Source of the DNA: Pilaira anomala
Taxonomy: Eukaryota; Mucoromycota; Mucoromycetes; Mucorales; Mucoraceae
Assembly: GCA_025716855.1 (NCBI GenBank)
Contig: JAIXMQ010000005.1
Location: 372,001 to 436,000, forward strand
Direction: 5' to 3'
Length of the DNA: 64,000 nt
In this document: in pieces, positions 23,110 through 33,168 of the stretch
Numbering within the stretch: position 1 is the stretch's first letter
Layout of the letters: each line of letters begins with the position of its first letter
Notes under the pieces: model-generated
Database searches by the model: none
The model's input: the letters and a program-made list of their open reading frames with translations, nothing else
What the model was told of the DNA's origin: nothing
Position numbers and translations under genes: made by a program

Positions 23110-25728
23110 AAAAAAGCATCTAACAGTAACTTACTTTAGTGCTTATACCAATAAAACAAATAAATTCTTGTATATAGTTTTCTTATTGGTTTTTTTATTA
23201 TTATTAAAATTAATAAATTCTTAGGATAGGTTTTTTTAGACACACAGACTTTTTTCTCGACATTCTTCAGGTCGATCCTCCTGTGTTACAGTCAGTCTGC
23301 TGAGCAATCTTTTTTTTTTAAAATTACTTGCATATAAAACCTTGTGTAATTAAAAAAGAAAGATACAAATAGCAGAAAAAAAGTATAAGTTTAGCGAGCG
23401 ATTATTGCTGCAAAAGATTTTTTTTTGCTTTTACAGTTATTTAGAGCACATTTTCCTTCCCAACTTCGTTTACTTCATACTATCTACTCGTAGATATAAC
23501 AACTCTCAGGTAAAGAGTACTACAATTTGAATAGAAATAACTTTTGTTCATTACAAGTACAACCAATTAGGTATTTTTTTTTTCTTTTTTCCCTTTTTTT
23601 TTTTTTTTAAATATTGAGAAGTATTTGATGAGTTTCCGCGTAATTAAAGTATAGTAACACAAAGACTACACAATCCCGTTTTTTTCAAGAAAACACTTAC
23701 TAAAACCATCATTTCTTACCATCGCTTCAATTTTTAGCATACTTGTACTTATAGCTTTTTAATATGACTGGCTCTTTTATTATTTTATGAAGAATTATAA
23801 AGATAGGACTCGCCATATTGTCCTTTTCTCTATATTGCTTAAACTTGAATTTTAATATATTATCCTGTTTGTGGTTACTCAAGTGAAAATCTTATAAGAT
23901 TATCTCTCCCTTTAAAAAATAAACAGAGAGCCATTCATTTTTAATCTTTATCCGTTTATATTTTTAGACATTTTGATTCTAGATTGTATAAATGTTTAGA
24001 GGAGTACACTTTTATTTTAAACATATATTTTATATTCTGACTTTTCTTATTTCTCTCCCTTTTATCCGGCTAAAAATTATAATAGTTACAGCAGCCGGCT
24101 CTTATTCTATAGATGACGGTATCTTACGCGGCCACCTTTTGATTTCTTGAGCTTCCTGGCAATGTTTATGCGAAATGATTCTAAACTTTTATAATAGTTT
24201 TCTAAAGTTTTCTTCGAATATTCAAAGAATACATATTTCTGTATGCTTTTTTTTTTTTAGAGAGGTACATTGTATAGATATTATAGTTATAGATTTAGTT
24301 ACTACTACTACTACACGAAAAACGAAACTCGATCTAAGTATTGGCCCATTATATATCGGATGACACTTAATAAATCTTTTCAGTACCGCAGCTGAGTACA
24401 GGATCCCTGTTGTATTATCTAGGGTTCATCCGTGCCACTTTTATTAGTAAGAATATCGTAGGCATCTACGATAGTAATTTGGTTCAACTATTCTAATTTT
24501 TTTCTTTTGCATTATCAAAGTTTTTTTATATCTTGTCGATTTATGTCTCACATGATAACCATCTTTTTTTTTGTTATTGTTGTTGTGAAAAAAAAAAAAA
24601 GCTAACCTGAAGCAACATTGCCCGATTTATAATGAATGTTACTTTTTTTTTTTTTTGTAAACTGTTACTCACAGTAATTATTTATATTTCCCTTTTTCTC
24701 CCAGTTTCTCTTTCCTTTATCCACTTACATATTTGCTTTTTTCTTTTATCTATTATTTATACCTTTTTTTATCTTTGATATTAAGCTTTAACGATTAGCA
24801 ATCCATTGTATATCATAAAGGAAAAAAAAATGTTGAAAACTTTCCATCATAACACACATCTCAATATTTTGTAGCATTTAAATCCAGGAAAGGTAAAAAA
24901 CCACGCACCTATTAACTTTAAAACAACAGGTGATCGATTCAATTGAAGGCCTAAAATGTATATATTATACAATACTGATCTCTATGAACGTCCTTTTTTT
25001 TTTTTTGTCTAATCCAATACTTTTTTGAAAATGGTTTTGATATTACAAACGTCACATATTAGAGCTATTTTTTTTTTTGACTCTTAATTTCTGCTGATAT
25101 AATAAATTCCAGCCTATAAAATAATAAAAAAAAAAAAAAGAGAATACAAGGTTTATAAAACTAAACCTGTCTGTACAACACCACTAGTTTTAAAACCTAA
25201 AATGGCTCATTTCAATAGAACTATATGTTTTTTAAATAGGCTCATCCTTTATCAGATCCTGTTCAAAATTTATATTTAAACTGGTCGCCTTTTTCTTTAT
25301 TAGATTTTATATACTTTATACTGTCAATTAGGTTTTGGTGTAAAGTAGATCAAGTAACTGTACATCTTTGCACCCTTTTTTTTTTGTCACTCTTTTTAAC
25401 TAAATATAGGTCATTTTTATAAATGGGGATTGCGGAAAATGCAACCAATGCGGAGAAAGAGATGACTCTGCAGCAAATATCATAAAAGGAATGATCTTGT
25501 AACTCAAAATAACAACTCAGAGTCGAATCAGATCTGTTTAGATCAGATAACCCCATTTGAAAGTGTAACTTTCGGAGTCATTTTGTCTCTTTAGTGGTAT
25601 TGGATCAGATAATTTAGCTACTATTCACGGATTTTTTTTTTTTTTATATAAAAACTATTTCAAATCTCACTATATAACTTATTTTATTCTCTCTCTTTTT
25701 ATTTTTCGACTAAAAAAAAAAATCTAAA
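23110..25728. other. Gene-free region, 2.6 kb
   Basis: AT-rich DNA with frequent A and T runs and only short random ORFs. No repeats shared with the other islands were noticed. The last 100 bp hold the transporter promoter, with a TATA-like TATATAAAA at 25645-25653, about 80 bp upstream of its ATG, and a CT-rich leader. Confidence 0.6.
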
Positions 25729-27464
25729 ATGGATAATAAAGGCACCGAAAAAGTGGAGGTCAATGGTCCTCCTGTAGATGAAAAATACAATACAAATGGA
25801 AACCCTGAGAAATATTTACAAGATAATACTTCACATTATGATGATGATAAACGTAGTGAGGAAATTAAAACTTTTGGTGGTGATACTGCCCTTGCAAACG
25901 CGCCATGGAAGTATAAAATCATTGCCTTAGTTACTGCTCTTATGTTTCCTTGTAAGTATAATAAAATGAACTATCAAAAAAAAAATCTTTACTAACCCAT
26001 CTCTATCATATCTTTAGTCGGTTCTCATTTCTCTGCAAGTGCTATTTCCGCTATGAAATCTCGTCTTATTACTGTATGTATCTATGCTATTTTTTTTTTT
26101 AGAGAGTATGTAACTAATTAATTATCATGTAAATACAGAACATGAGTATTACCAATACACAATATGGTGTTGTCTCTGCAGCTGTATCTATTATTAATAC
26201 CATTTTCCCTATCGCCGGTGGTATGTTTATTGATATCTTTGGTTCAGTTTGGGGTACACTTGCTATTAATTTTATGATTATTCTTGGTGCTTTATTAACT
26301 GCTATCGCTGCAAAGATTGAGTCTTATCCCATGTTAGTCGTTGCTCGTGTGATTTTTGGTATCGGTAGTGGTTTGATCGTAACCATGCAAGAATCTTTAC
26401 TTTCCAAGTGGTTCCGTACTAAGCATTTATCAATTGCTATTGGTCTTCAACTTTCTATCAGTCGACTTTCTTCCTTCTTGGGTACCCTTGTTGCTAATGC
26501 TGTTGCAGATGCTGCAGGTGATTGGGTTTGGGCCTTTTGGTTATCATTTATTCTTTGTGGTTTCTCTATTGCCATGAATTTAATCTATGCTCTTGTGGTT
26601 CGACACTTGCAAGGTCAAGTCGTTTTGACTTCTCAAGAAAAGATTGCCTTGAAAAAGAAGAAGACCTTCAAGTGGCGTTCTGTATTCAAATTCCCTCTTA
26701 TTTTCTGGCATATTATTCTTATTGAATTCATCTATGCTGCCGTTTGGTCTTCTTTCCAAACTATTGCTACTGATTTAATTAAGAAACATTTCGGTACTGC
26801 TGATAAATTAGCTGGTTACAAAGCAAGTGCATCTCAAAGTATTCCTATTGTTGCTACACCTGTCTTGGGTTTCATCATGGACTTTTACGGTTTACGTGTT
26901 GTGATCCTTCTTCTTTCTTCTGTCTTTTTACTTCTCAGTTCTGGATTCTTGGGTTGGACTTATATTGAACCTACCGTGGGTATGATTTTCTATTCTATCT
27001 CACTTGCATTTGGTCCTATCTCCATGATTACTTCCATTGGTATGCTTTTACCTTCTGAATATATCGGTACTGGTTTAGGTATCTACAAGTCCTCCAACAA
27101 CATTGGTACAGCTATTCTTGATGTTGCCGTAGGTGTTATTCAAGATAATACAGCAGGTCAATCTTACGTTCAAGTCATGTTGGTATTTATTATCTTGGCC
27201 GGTATTGGTTTTGTTTTGATTTGTGCCCTTTGGTTCAACCAATTCTACTTTTATGGTAACCTCTTGGAAGTCAGACGTACTAAACGTGTTGCTCGTATGG
27301 AAGAAATTAATGGTAAAGAACTCGAGTTCACTTCTAGAGGTTTGGATCCTTACACAGAAACACCTGTCAGAAAACTCAGTTTCCCTATTGTCGGATTCTT
27401 TGTGGCTGCATTGATTTCTGCTTGGGTATTGTTCTTTGTTTACAGTATTCATACCGGCGAGTAA
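25729..27464 (+). CDS. Major facilitator superfamily transporter, MFSD1-like
   Basis: Exons 25729-25951, 26018-26073 and 26139-27464 give 534 aa. A hydrophilic, acidic N-terminal tail of about 60 residues precedes twelve predicted membrane segments, beginning KYKIIALVTALMFPFGSHF. MFS landmarks are the segment 2-3 loop GGMFIDIFGSVWGT (motif A-like, GG-x-x-x-D) and FGIGSGLIVTMQESLLSKWF, close to the MFSD1 family pattern of a conserved glutamine/glutamate then SKWF. MFSD1 relatives sit in lysosome/vacuole membranes; substrate and location here are inferred. A TATA-like box lies about 80 bp upstream. The C-terminus (FFVYSIHTGE) is short and cytosolic or luminal. Confidence 0.88.
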
Positions 27465-27852
27465 AGATAGTAAAAAAAAAAAAATCTCTATCGAAATCCC
27501 CCATTTTATCCACATATACACATATATCATATTTAAAAAAACACTTGCTTTACCCTTATACACAAAACACACAACCTCATTTCTTTTTTCTTATTAATCT
27601 CAAACACTGGTTTGTTTGTATTCTTTCACTCTTTTACTTTATAATAGAAAATTAACAAAATTCTTTTTAATTTTATTCATGATTTATTTATACATGATTT
27701 ATCCCCCCCAACTCTTCTTAATTCAATATCTGCTTAATAAAATAATTACATTACTACTATCTCATAAAATATATAACCTAAAAACTCTTTTGACTTTATA
27801 CTTATTTTTTTTTTTTTTTTTTTTTTTACTATCTAAAGTGACTCACACTATT

Positions 27853-27922
<70 letters not shown>

Positions 27923-28271
27923 CTCTCATCATCATCGCTAATCGCTCGATCCACATGTATTTGCAAATGATTTGTGACACAGAGTGTATCTTCTCCTTCT
28001 ATTCAATCAAACGGAACTTAATTATATCTTCGCAAGCACAAAATTAGGTATTTTATCTATTACTGTGGCTGCTTCTTTTTTTTTTATTACTCTCTCGCAC
28101 TGTCAATAAATTGTATAGTTAATACTGAGAATAACTATAATGAAAATTAAAATAGATGTTTACAGAGCTTTCCCCCCCCCTTTTTTTTTGAAAAGAAAGA
28201 TGGGTTTTAGAAAGAAGGTAAACAGTAGATCAAATAGCACAACCCATACAGAAAATGAATAAGCCCTCGAC
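27465..28271. other. Intergenic, homopolymer-rich
   Basis: 3' flank of the transporter. It contains poly-T runs at 27806-27828 and 27855-27920 (66 nt) and a C10-T9 junction at 28173-28190. The 143-codon ORF across it is phenylalanine encoded by the T runs and is not a gene. Confidence 0.6.
27855..27920. repeat. Poly-T tract, 66 nt
   Basis: Uninterrupted T run; see the comparable tracts at 14219-14286 and 33099-33165. Confidence 0.9.
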
Positions 28272-28361
28272 AAAAATGAATACCCATCCTCAACAAGGGA
28301 TTATGTTTCTTCAGTTAAATTCTGCAGAAAAGCGTTTTGTTGAGGGTGGGCATTCATTTTT
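28272..28361. repeat. Short inverted repeat (25-bp arms)
   Basis: Arms 28272-28296 and 28337-28361 are reverse complements with two mismatches, separated by a 40-nt loop; each arm contains a TGAGG(G/A)TGGG(C/T)ATTCAT-type core. The transcript would form a stable hairpin. It could be a tiny MITE or a terminator-like or cleavage structure; no coding sequence is associated. Confidence 0.6.
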
Positions 28362-28585
28362 TAAAATTATTATGCACGTATTTTAAACGCCGTGTTTTTC
28401 TTGCTTTTTTTTTTATAAGCTAATAACAATTCAATATGAGAGAAGCTCATGAATAACCAAATTTGATTCAGTATAAAATAAGACTCTTTACTTGGCTTGA
28501 AAATGATAGGGATGCTCACATCAATTTGAACAAATGTTCAAATTTACTTACAAGCAGTCCATAAATAGAAACTCAACTGATATTA

Positions 28586-28735
28586 TCTTGGTATAAAAGG
28601 CAGATTAACTCCAACAGTTATTTGTTCGCTCTCTTGTTTTTTTTTCACTAAATAAAGATCATAAGAAGTCTCGCCATACTTAGTCTTTTCCTCCTTTTTT
28701 TTTTTTATGATTCAAGACAATATCTCAAGTGATTT
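28586..28735 (+). repeat. Dispersed repeat S, copy 1 (matches 42651-42815)
   Basis: Shares with 42651-42815 the string TCTTGGTAT(A/G)AAAGG, then TTCGCTCTCTTGTTTTTTTT, ACTAAATAAAGATCATAAGA and a poly-pyrimidine run, at roughly 75-80% identity. It marks one side of the mobile-element island that contains the transposase and Fanzor remnants. Confidence 0.65.
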
Positions 28736-29405
28736 ATCATGAGCTGATTAATATTCACAATGGGAAAATTTTCTCGGTTTTTCAGGTTTCTACCTCCAGT
28801 TCGAATTTTTTACAGGTTTTTACAACTTCTTAACTGGAGGGTAGCGACTTTTTTACATGCTTCAAAAAAAAAAAAAAAAAAAAATCTCAGCCAAAATTTC
28901 CCGTTGTGCTCTCTTTAGTTTTTTTTTTAAGGTAAAGATGAATACAGCTCTTACACTATATTAACGTTAATGATCTTAATTATTCAAGGCTCATATCTTT
29001 AATCGGTATACTTCCGTGTATTTTTTCTTCTGGTAACTGAAGTCTAAGGTAGATATATAGACATTTTTTTGGTTTATAGTGATGAAAAATAAAAATCGGA
29101 TATTTATTTTGTTAAGTATTTTAAAAAATGCTCTTTTGCTTTTTTGTTCGCGTTGGAAATACAAGTTGTCATAGAATCAGCTAATTTTTGTAAGCTCGAT
29201 GTTGTTGATAATAGATATTGATTGACCTTGTTTCATATCTAAAATTTGCTTGATTATTTCTTTTAACTATCTTATTATCGTTCAAATGTACGTACAAACT
29301 CCTGAAAGTCTTCATTTCTACAGGAGCTTTAGCACCATCTGCTATTACAGCAAGGGCAATATTTTGGAACATTAGTGATAACTTTTGCGATTGTGAATCT
29401 GAACT

Positions 29406-29930
29406 TTGGTTGGAGTCATAGTTATACAGTGTCCAAAGAGTATAAGGCTGGAAAGACATGTCAGTAAAAAGTGCACTAAAAGAATTGTCGAGAAGAAGAA
29501 CATATACCTAATGACACCAACTGAGATCAGCAAAGAGCTCCATATTACGCGTACAACTGTGAATAGTATTTGCAAGAAATGTGCCGAGACCGGTGAAATA
29601 GCAGTGTCTAACCAACCAGGGAAACCAACTATTTGGACCGATGAAATGGAGAAGGCGGTGGGTAACATGGTTACTACCAGTGACGGCACAATTACTTTGA
29701 GGCAATTAAGAGAAGAAATGCTTGAGGCTTTTCCTAACATGACTGTACCAAGTTACACATCGATATGCGATTACCTCAACTATGACAGTCGCCTTATGTT
29801 GAAAAAGATTGAAAGAAGAAAGGGCAATAGAAACAAACAGGAAACAATTAAAAGAAGAAAAGTATACTGTCAAAGATCTACAAAGGGTGTATGTGGAAAT
29901 ACAGTGAAACTTGCTGCGCAGTTGTCTTAA
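29406..29930 (+). pseudogene. Tc1/mariner (IS630-type) transposase, N-terminal fragment
   Basis: ORF of 174 codons. From the internal Met at 29511 (MTPTEISKELHITRTTVNSI) it carries the paired helix-turn-helix DNA-binding region of Tc1/mariner-type transposases: CKKCAETGEIAVSNQPGKP as linker, then TLRQLREEMLEAFPNMTVPS as the second HTH, ending KKIERRKGNRNKQE. The catalytic DDE/D domain that should follow is missing. Downstream, a frame change lets a few more residues (RVYVEIQ) be read, so it is a truncated, frameshifted copy. It could have been the transposase of a composite element with the Fanzor-like gene on the opposite strand. Confidence 0.65.
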
Positions 29931-30299
29931 TTGTGACAAGTAGTCCCATGAATTGATTGAAATTGTCCCTTTGTTTTCGATAATCGTATTGGCAAGCTTG
30001 ATGGATTCTTCATTCAAGTAAACCGAAACGTTTTCTTTAGGAAAAAAATTATGTGTTAGAGCCTAATTCTACCGCTCCGTTTGTAGTCGCTGCATGATTA
30101 TCTATTCTTAAACTGGAAGTAATTAACAAGTTACATGTCAAAAGTGGCTTCGTTTCGTTGGGAGGAGATAGCTGGGAAATGGCTTTTTAATTTTACAAAG
30201 GTATTTATTATCTTTCTTGCTCATCATTATGTATTCGTCAAACGTCTCTTTTGTTGACTGTGATATGGTTGTTACTATTTGATATGTAATCTCTTTCTT

Positions 30300-30945
30300 T
30301 TTAATCTGGCAACATGATCTTGACGCCGATTTTTAGTTTGGTTGTATTGTCATCTTCAACAGCAACGGTTGTAATCCATCCGTACTTAGTATCTTTTTTT
30401 AGGGTAGGATGACTGGCTTAAGGTTGATTTAGTTCTTCTTTCAAAATGAGCATCCACAATTCGAAGCCTACCATAAGGCTCCAAGCCATTTACCAATAGT
30501 GTTGCATATTCATCTACGATCACTGGCCCAGAAAAAAGTTGAGGAATTGCATATCTGAGTTGGGGAAATTGAATCCAGTCTTTACTTATCATGCTGACGG
30601 TATATTTGGACAGTTCAACATGATAAATGCTTGTGATGTTTTAATGATGTAGCTCAAAGCATTGCTTTGACTTGCTGTTGGAGAGCTAATACTTGCTTTT
30701 GGATTTTCCAATGGGAGTTCCCAGTTTCCAACCGGTTGGTCCCTAAGTACATCATTAATATTTGTTGTATTTCCCAACAAACAATAATTCCTTCTTGAAT
30801 TAGAGGCCAAGGTTATTGGACTCAAATCTGCCGTTAAACCACCAAAATACTTACCAGTTTTTTTTTTTAGTGTAATACTTGTTCTCTCTTCACTTGTAAT
30901 TTGGACAAAAGGGACATTTTCTATTTGAGATTTATTAGACAAAAT
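30300..30945 (-). pseudogene. Unrecognised broken coding sequence
   Basis: Three minus-strand reading frames join in series. An ORF at 30942-30589 opens MSNKSQIENVPFVQITSEER. The next, 30592-30386, includes ISKDWIQFPQLRYAIPQLF and VIVDEYATLLVNGLEPYGRL. The last, shifted at an A7 run near 30390, reads KYGWITTVAVEDDNTTKLKI and ends LPD-stop near 30302. The composition is protein-like, and the frame changes at about 30590 and 30390 look like frameshifts or an unrecognised intron. No family was identified. Its position between the transposase fragment and the Fanzor-like gene suggests a third gene of the same element. Confidence 0.45.
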
Positions 30946-31164
30946 GAACTATTTATTTTTTGATAAAATTATTAGACTTACTATTGATAACAACATGTTT
31001 TATGCAGGTCTTTTTTTTCTTGGAACAATCTCTTCTCTAGATAAGGAGTGTGGCAAAGAAGAGATTAAAAATGGAGCGGTAAGGAAGATTCATTTTGGAA
31101 TATATGTAAAAAGAAGAAAGTGAAAGAAAAGAACAAAATAAAATAAAAAAAGATTATTTATAAT

Positions 31165-31270
31165 GAAAAAAAAACCCCCCTGTGTTTTTCTGGCGTATGA
31201 GAAAAAAAAACCCCTGTTTGTCTGGCGTATGAGAAAAAAAACCTGCCTGTATGCCATGTGAAAAAAAAAT
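31165..31270. repeat. Three imperfect 35-bp tandem copies
   Basis: Poly-A, then CCCC(C)TGT, then TCTGGCGTATGAG occurs twice, followed by a more divergent copy ending TGTATGCCATGTG. It lies downstream (3') of the Fanzor-like gene, in the region where a guide-RNA scaffold or element end would be expected; that link is speculative. Confidence 0.6.
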
Positions 31271-31424
31271 TGATGTAATGGTGTATTTCATGCAAAAGTT
31301 ATAAAAAACCTTATTCACGTGACAATGTGCCTTGTTATACTTTTTATAAATCCGGATAAAAGTCATCCGTGATTTTACTGCCTTTTTTTTACCACTCTTT
31401 TCCCCGACTTCAAGAAAAAGTCAG

Positions 31425-31600
31425 AGAGAAACTCTCAGAAAGTCAGAGGAAAGTCAAAGAAAAAAAGTCAGAGGAAAAAAGTCGCAGAGTCAGAGAGAGG
31501 AAAAAGTCAGAGAAAGTCAAAGAAAGTCAGAGAAAGTCAGAGGAAAGTCAGAGGAAAGTCAGAGGAAAGTCAGAGGAAAGTCAGAGGAAAGTCAGAGGGA
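31425..31600. repeat. Minisatellite, 11-bp unit (AAAGTCAGAGG)
   Basis: Runs of AAAGTCAGAG(G/A) with variants, most regular at 31506-31600 (at least seven consecutive units). It creates an 85-codon Ser/Gln/Lys/Glu-rich ORF (31369-31626) that has no other support. Confidence 0.85.
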
Positions 31601-31865
31601 AAAAAATCAAACCGCCCATTGGATGAATCAAAAGCCGTCCTCTGGGAAAAATTTTTTGCCGCAGTATTTGTAAAAAATTGTACTTGTTGTGAGGTAGCCT
31701 TGGCGGGAATTCAATGTGCACTACACACCTAAAGAAAATTGATACAAATTTAGTAATTTTTTTAAAGTGAACTGTTTTTCTCATAACTTACAGTGTAGAA
31801 CCATTAAGTGCATTGCTGCACATCACATTCAAAGTGGCGGTATGAATTGTTTTCTTAAAAATTTA

Positions 31866-33094
31866 TTATTCTGTTCTTGATTCTATCGTAAATATGTTAA
31901 ACCTTCCATTGCCATATATTTTTGGAAGCATTGTATCTCTGTTCCATAATAAAGTGCTGCAGTTGGTACAACGAAGAACTTTAAAATTGAATCCAAGAGT
32001 TCTGTTGCTTTTTGTCTTACACTTATTACATACCTAAAAAAAAAAAAAAAAAAATTGATCAGTTAGTCTAGATGTTTCATGTAATTATAAAATTTACATT
32101 TAAAATTTCTTACAATGGAAGTCCTGAATTCGTTTGTATTTAAAAGGCAGAGTTCACCCAATCTTTCTCTTCTTTTGAAATTTATATATATAATTGAAGT
32201 GACTCCATGCTGGTATCTTTTGAAACTAACAGCGTCTTTGTTGAACATCCCATCACCAAGAATCACGATTGGCATCTTTGTTTTGTCACCGAGTTTAAAC
32301 TTCCTTTTCGAAGAAGTTTACGGAATAAATTAAATTTAAAATAGAAAAAATTAGTTGTTTGTTATGTATTGTTAAAAAGTGATTATGTACCATTTGATCG
32401 TTTCGTTTCTAGCAACCACAGCATTTTGTTGAGGCTGGTTCTGGGTAGTACCCATTCTTCTGAGTATATTCCTTTTCTTCTTCTCTTATTGTTAGCGGTC
32501 TTCGTCTTTCCTCCTCTTTCCTTATTATATTTTTTTCCTTCATTCAACAAAATGTTTACTGCTGCGTTTTTTGCTTTTTGTTTACCAAGATAATTTAACC
32601 ATTTTCCCTGAGGTGTATTGAAGCCATAAAATTGAAACAATTTATCCATGTTTCTAAAAATATAATTCAAAAAGGTTTTGTAGTTATCTATTGATATTGA
32701 TTTTACACAAGAGACGCCTGATTCAATAGCTTTTATTCCTGATTCTATTTTCAATCGATCTTGAGTTTTGCTCCTTGTTGATAAAGTACCACCATAAGAG
32801 TAAAACTATTTTGTTGACATACGGCGTACTTCATTAGTGCCATAATAACCAGTAAAAGCGTGGCCACAACCTGGGTCAACTGTACAAGGCCTAAACAAGT
32901 TGTCTATTTCATTTTGCTTGAAATCATTAATGTCCAGCAAACCATTTTCATTGAAAGAAGGTCTAGGATTTTTTCCTCTGGCGAAGGTAAAACTGCAGGT
33001 ATAGCTATCTGTTTTTACCTCGTTAATAAACATAATATCATTTGTTTCATGTAGATGTTCAAGATCATTCACACTATATCAGCAAAATACGTGT

Positions 33095-33168
<74 letters not shown>

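Noticed and set aside
27616..28047. 143-codon ORF downstream of the transporter
   Set aside because: About a third is phenylalanine translated from long T runs; no motif.
31369..31626. Repeat array considered as CRISPR-like or as a Lys/Glu-rich coding gene
   Set aside because: Units are 11 bp with no spacers, so it is a minisatellite; the ORF is just its translation.
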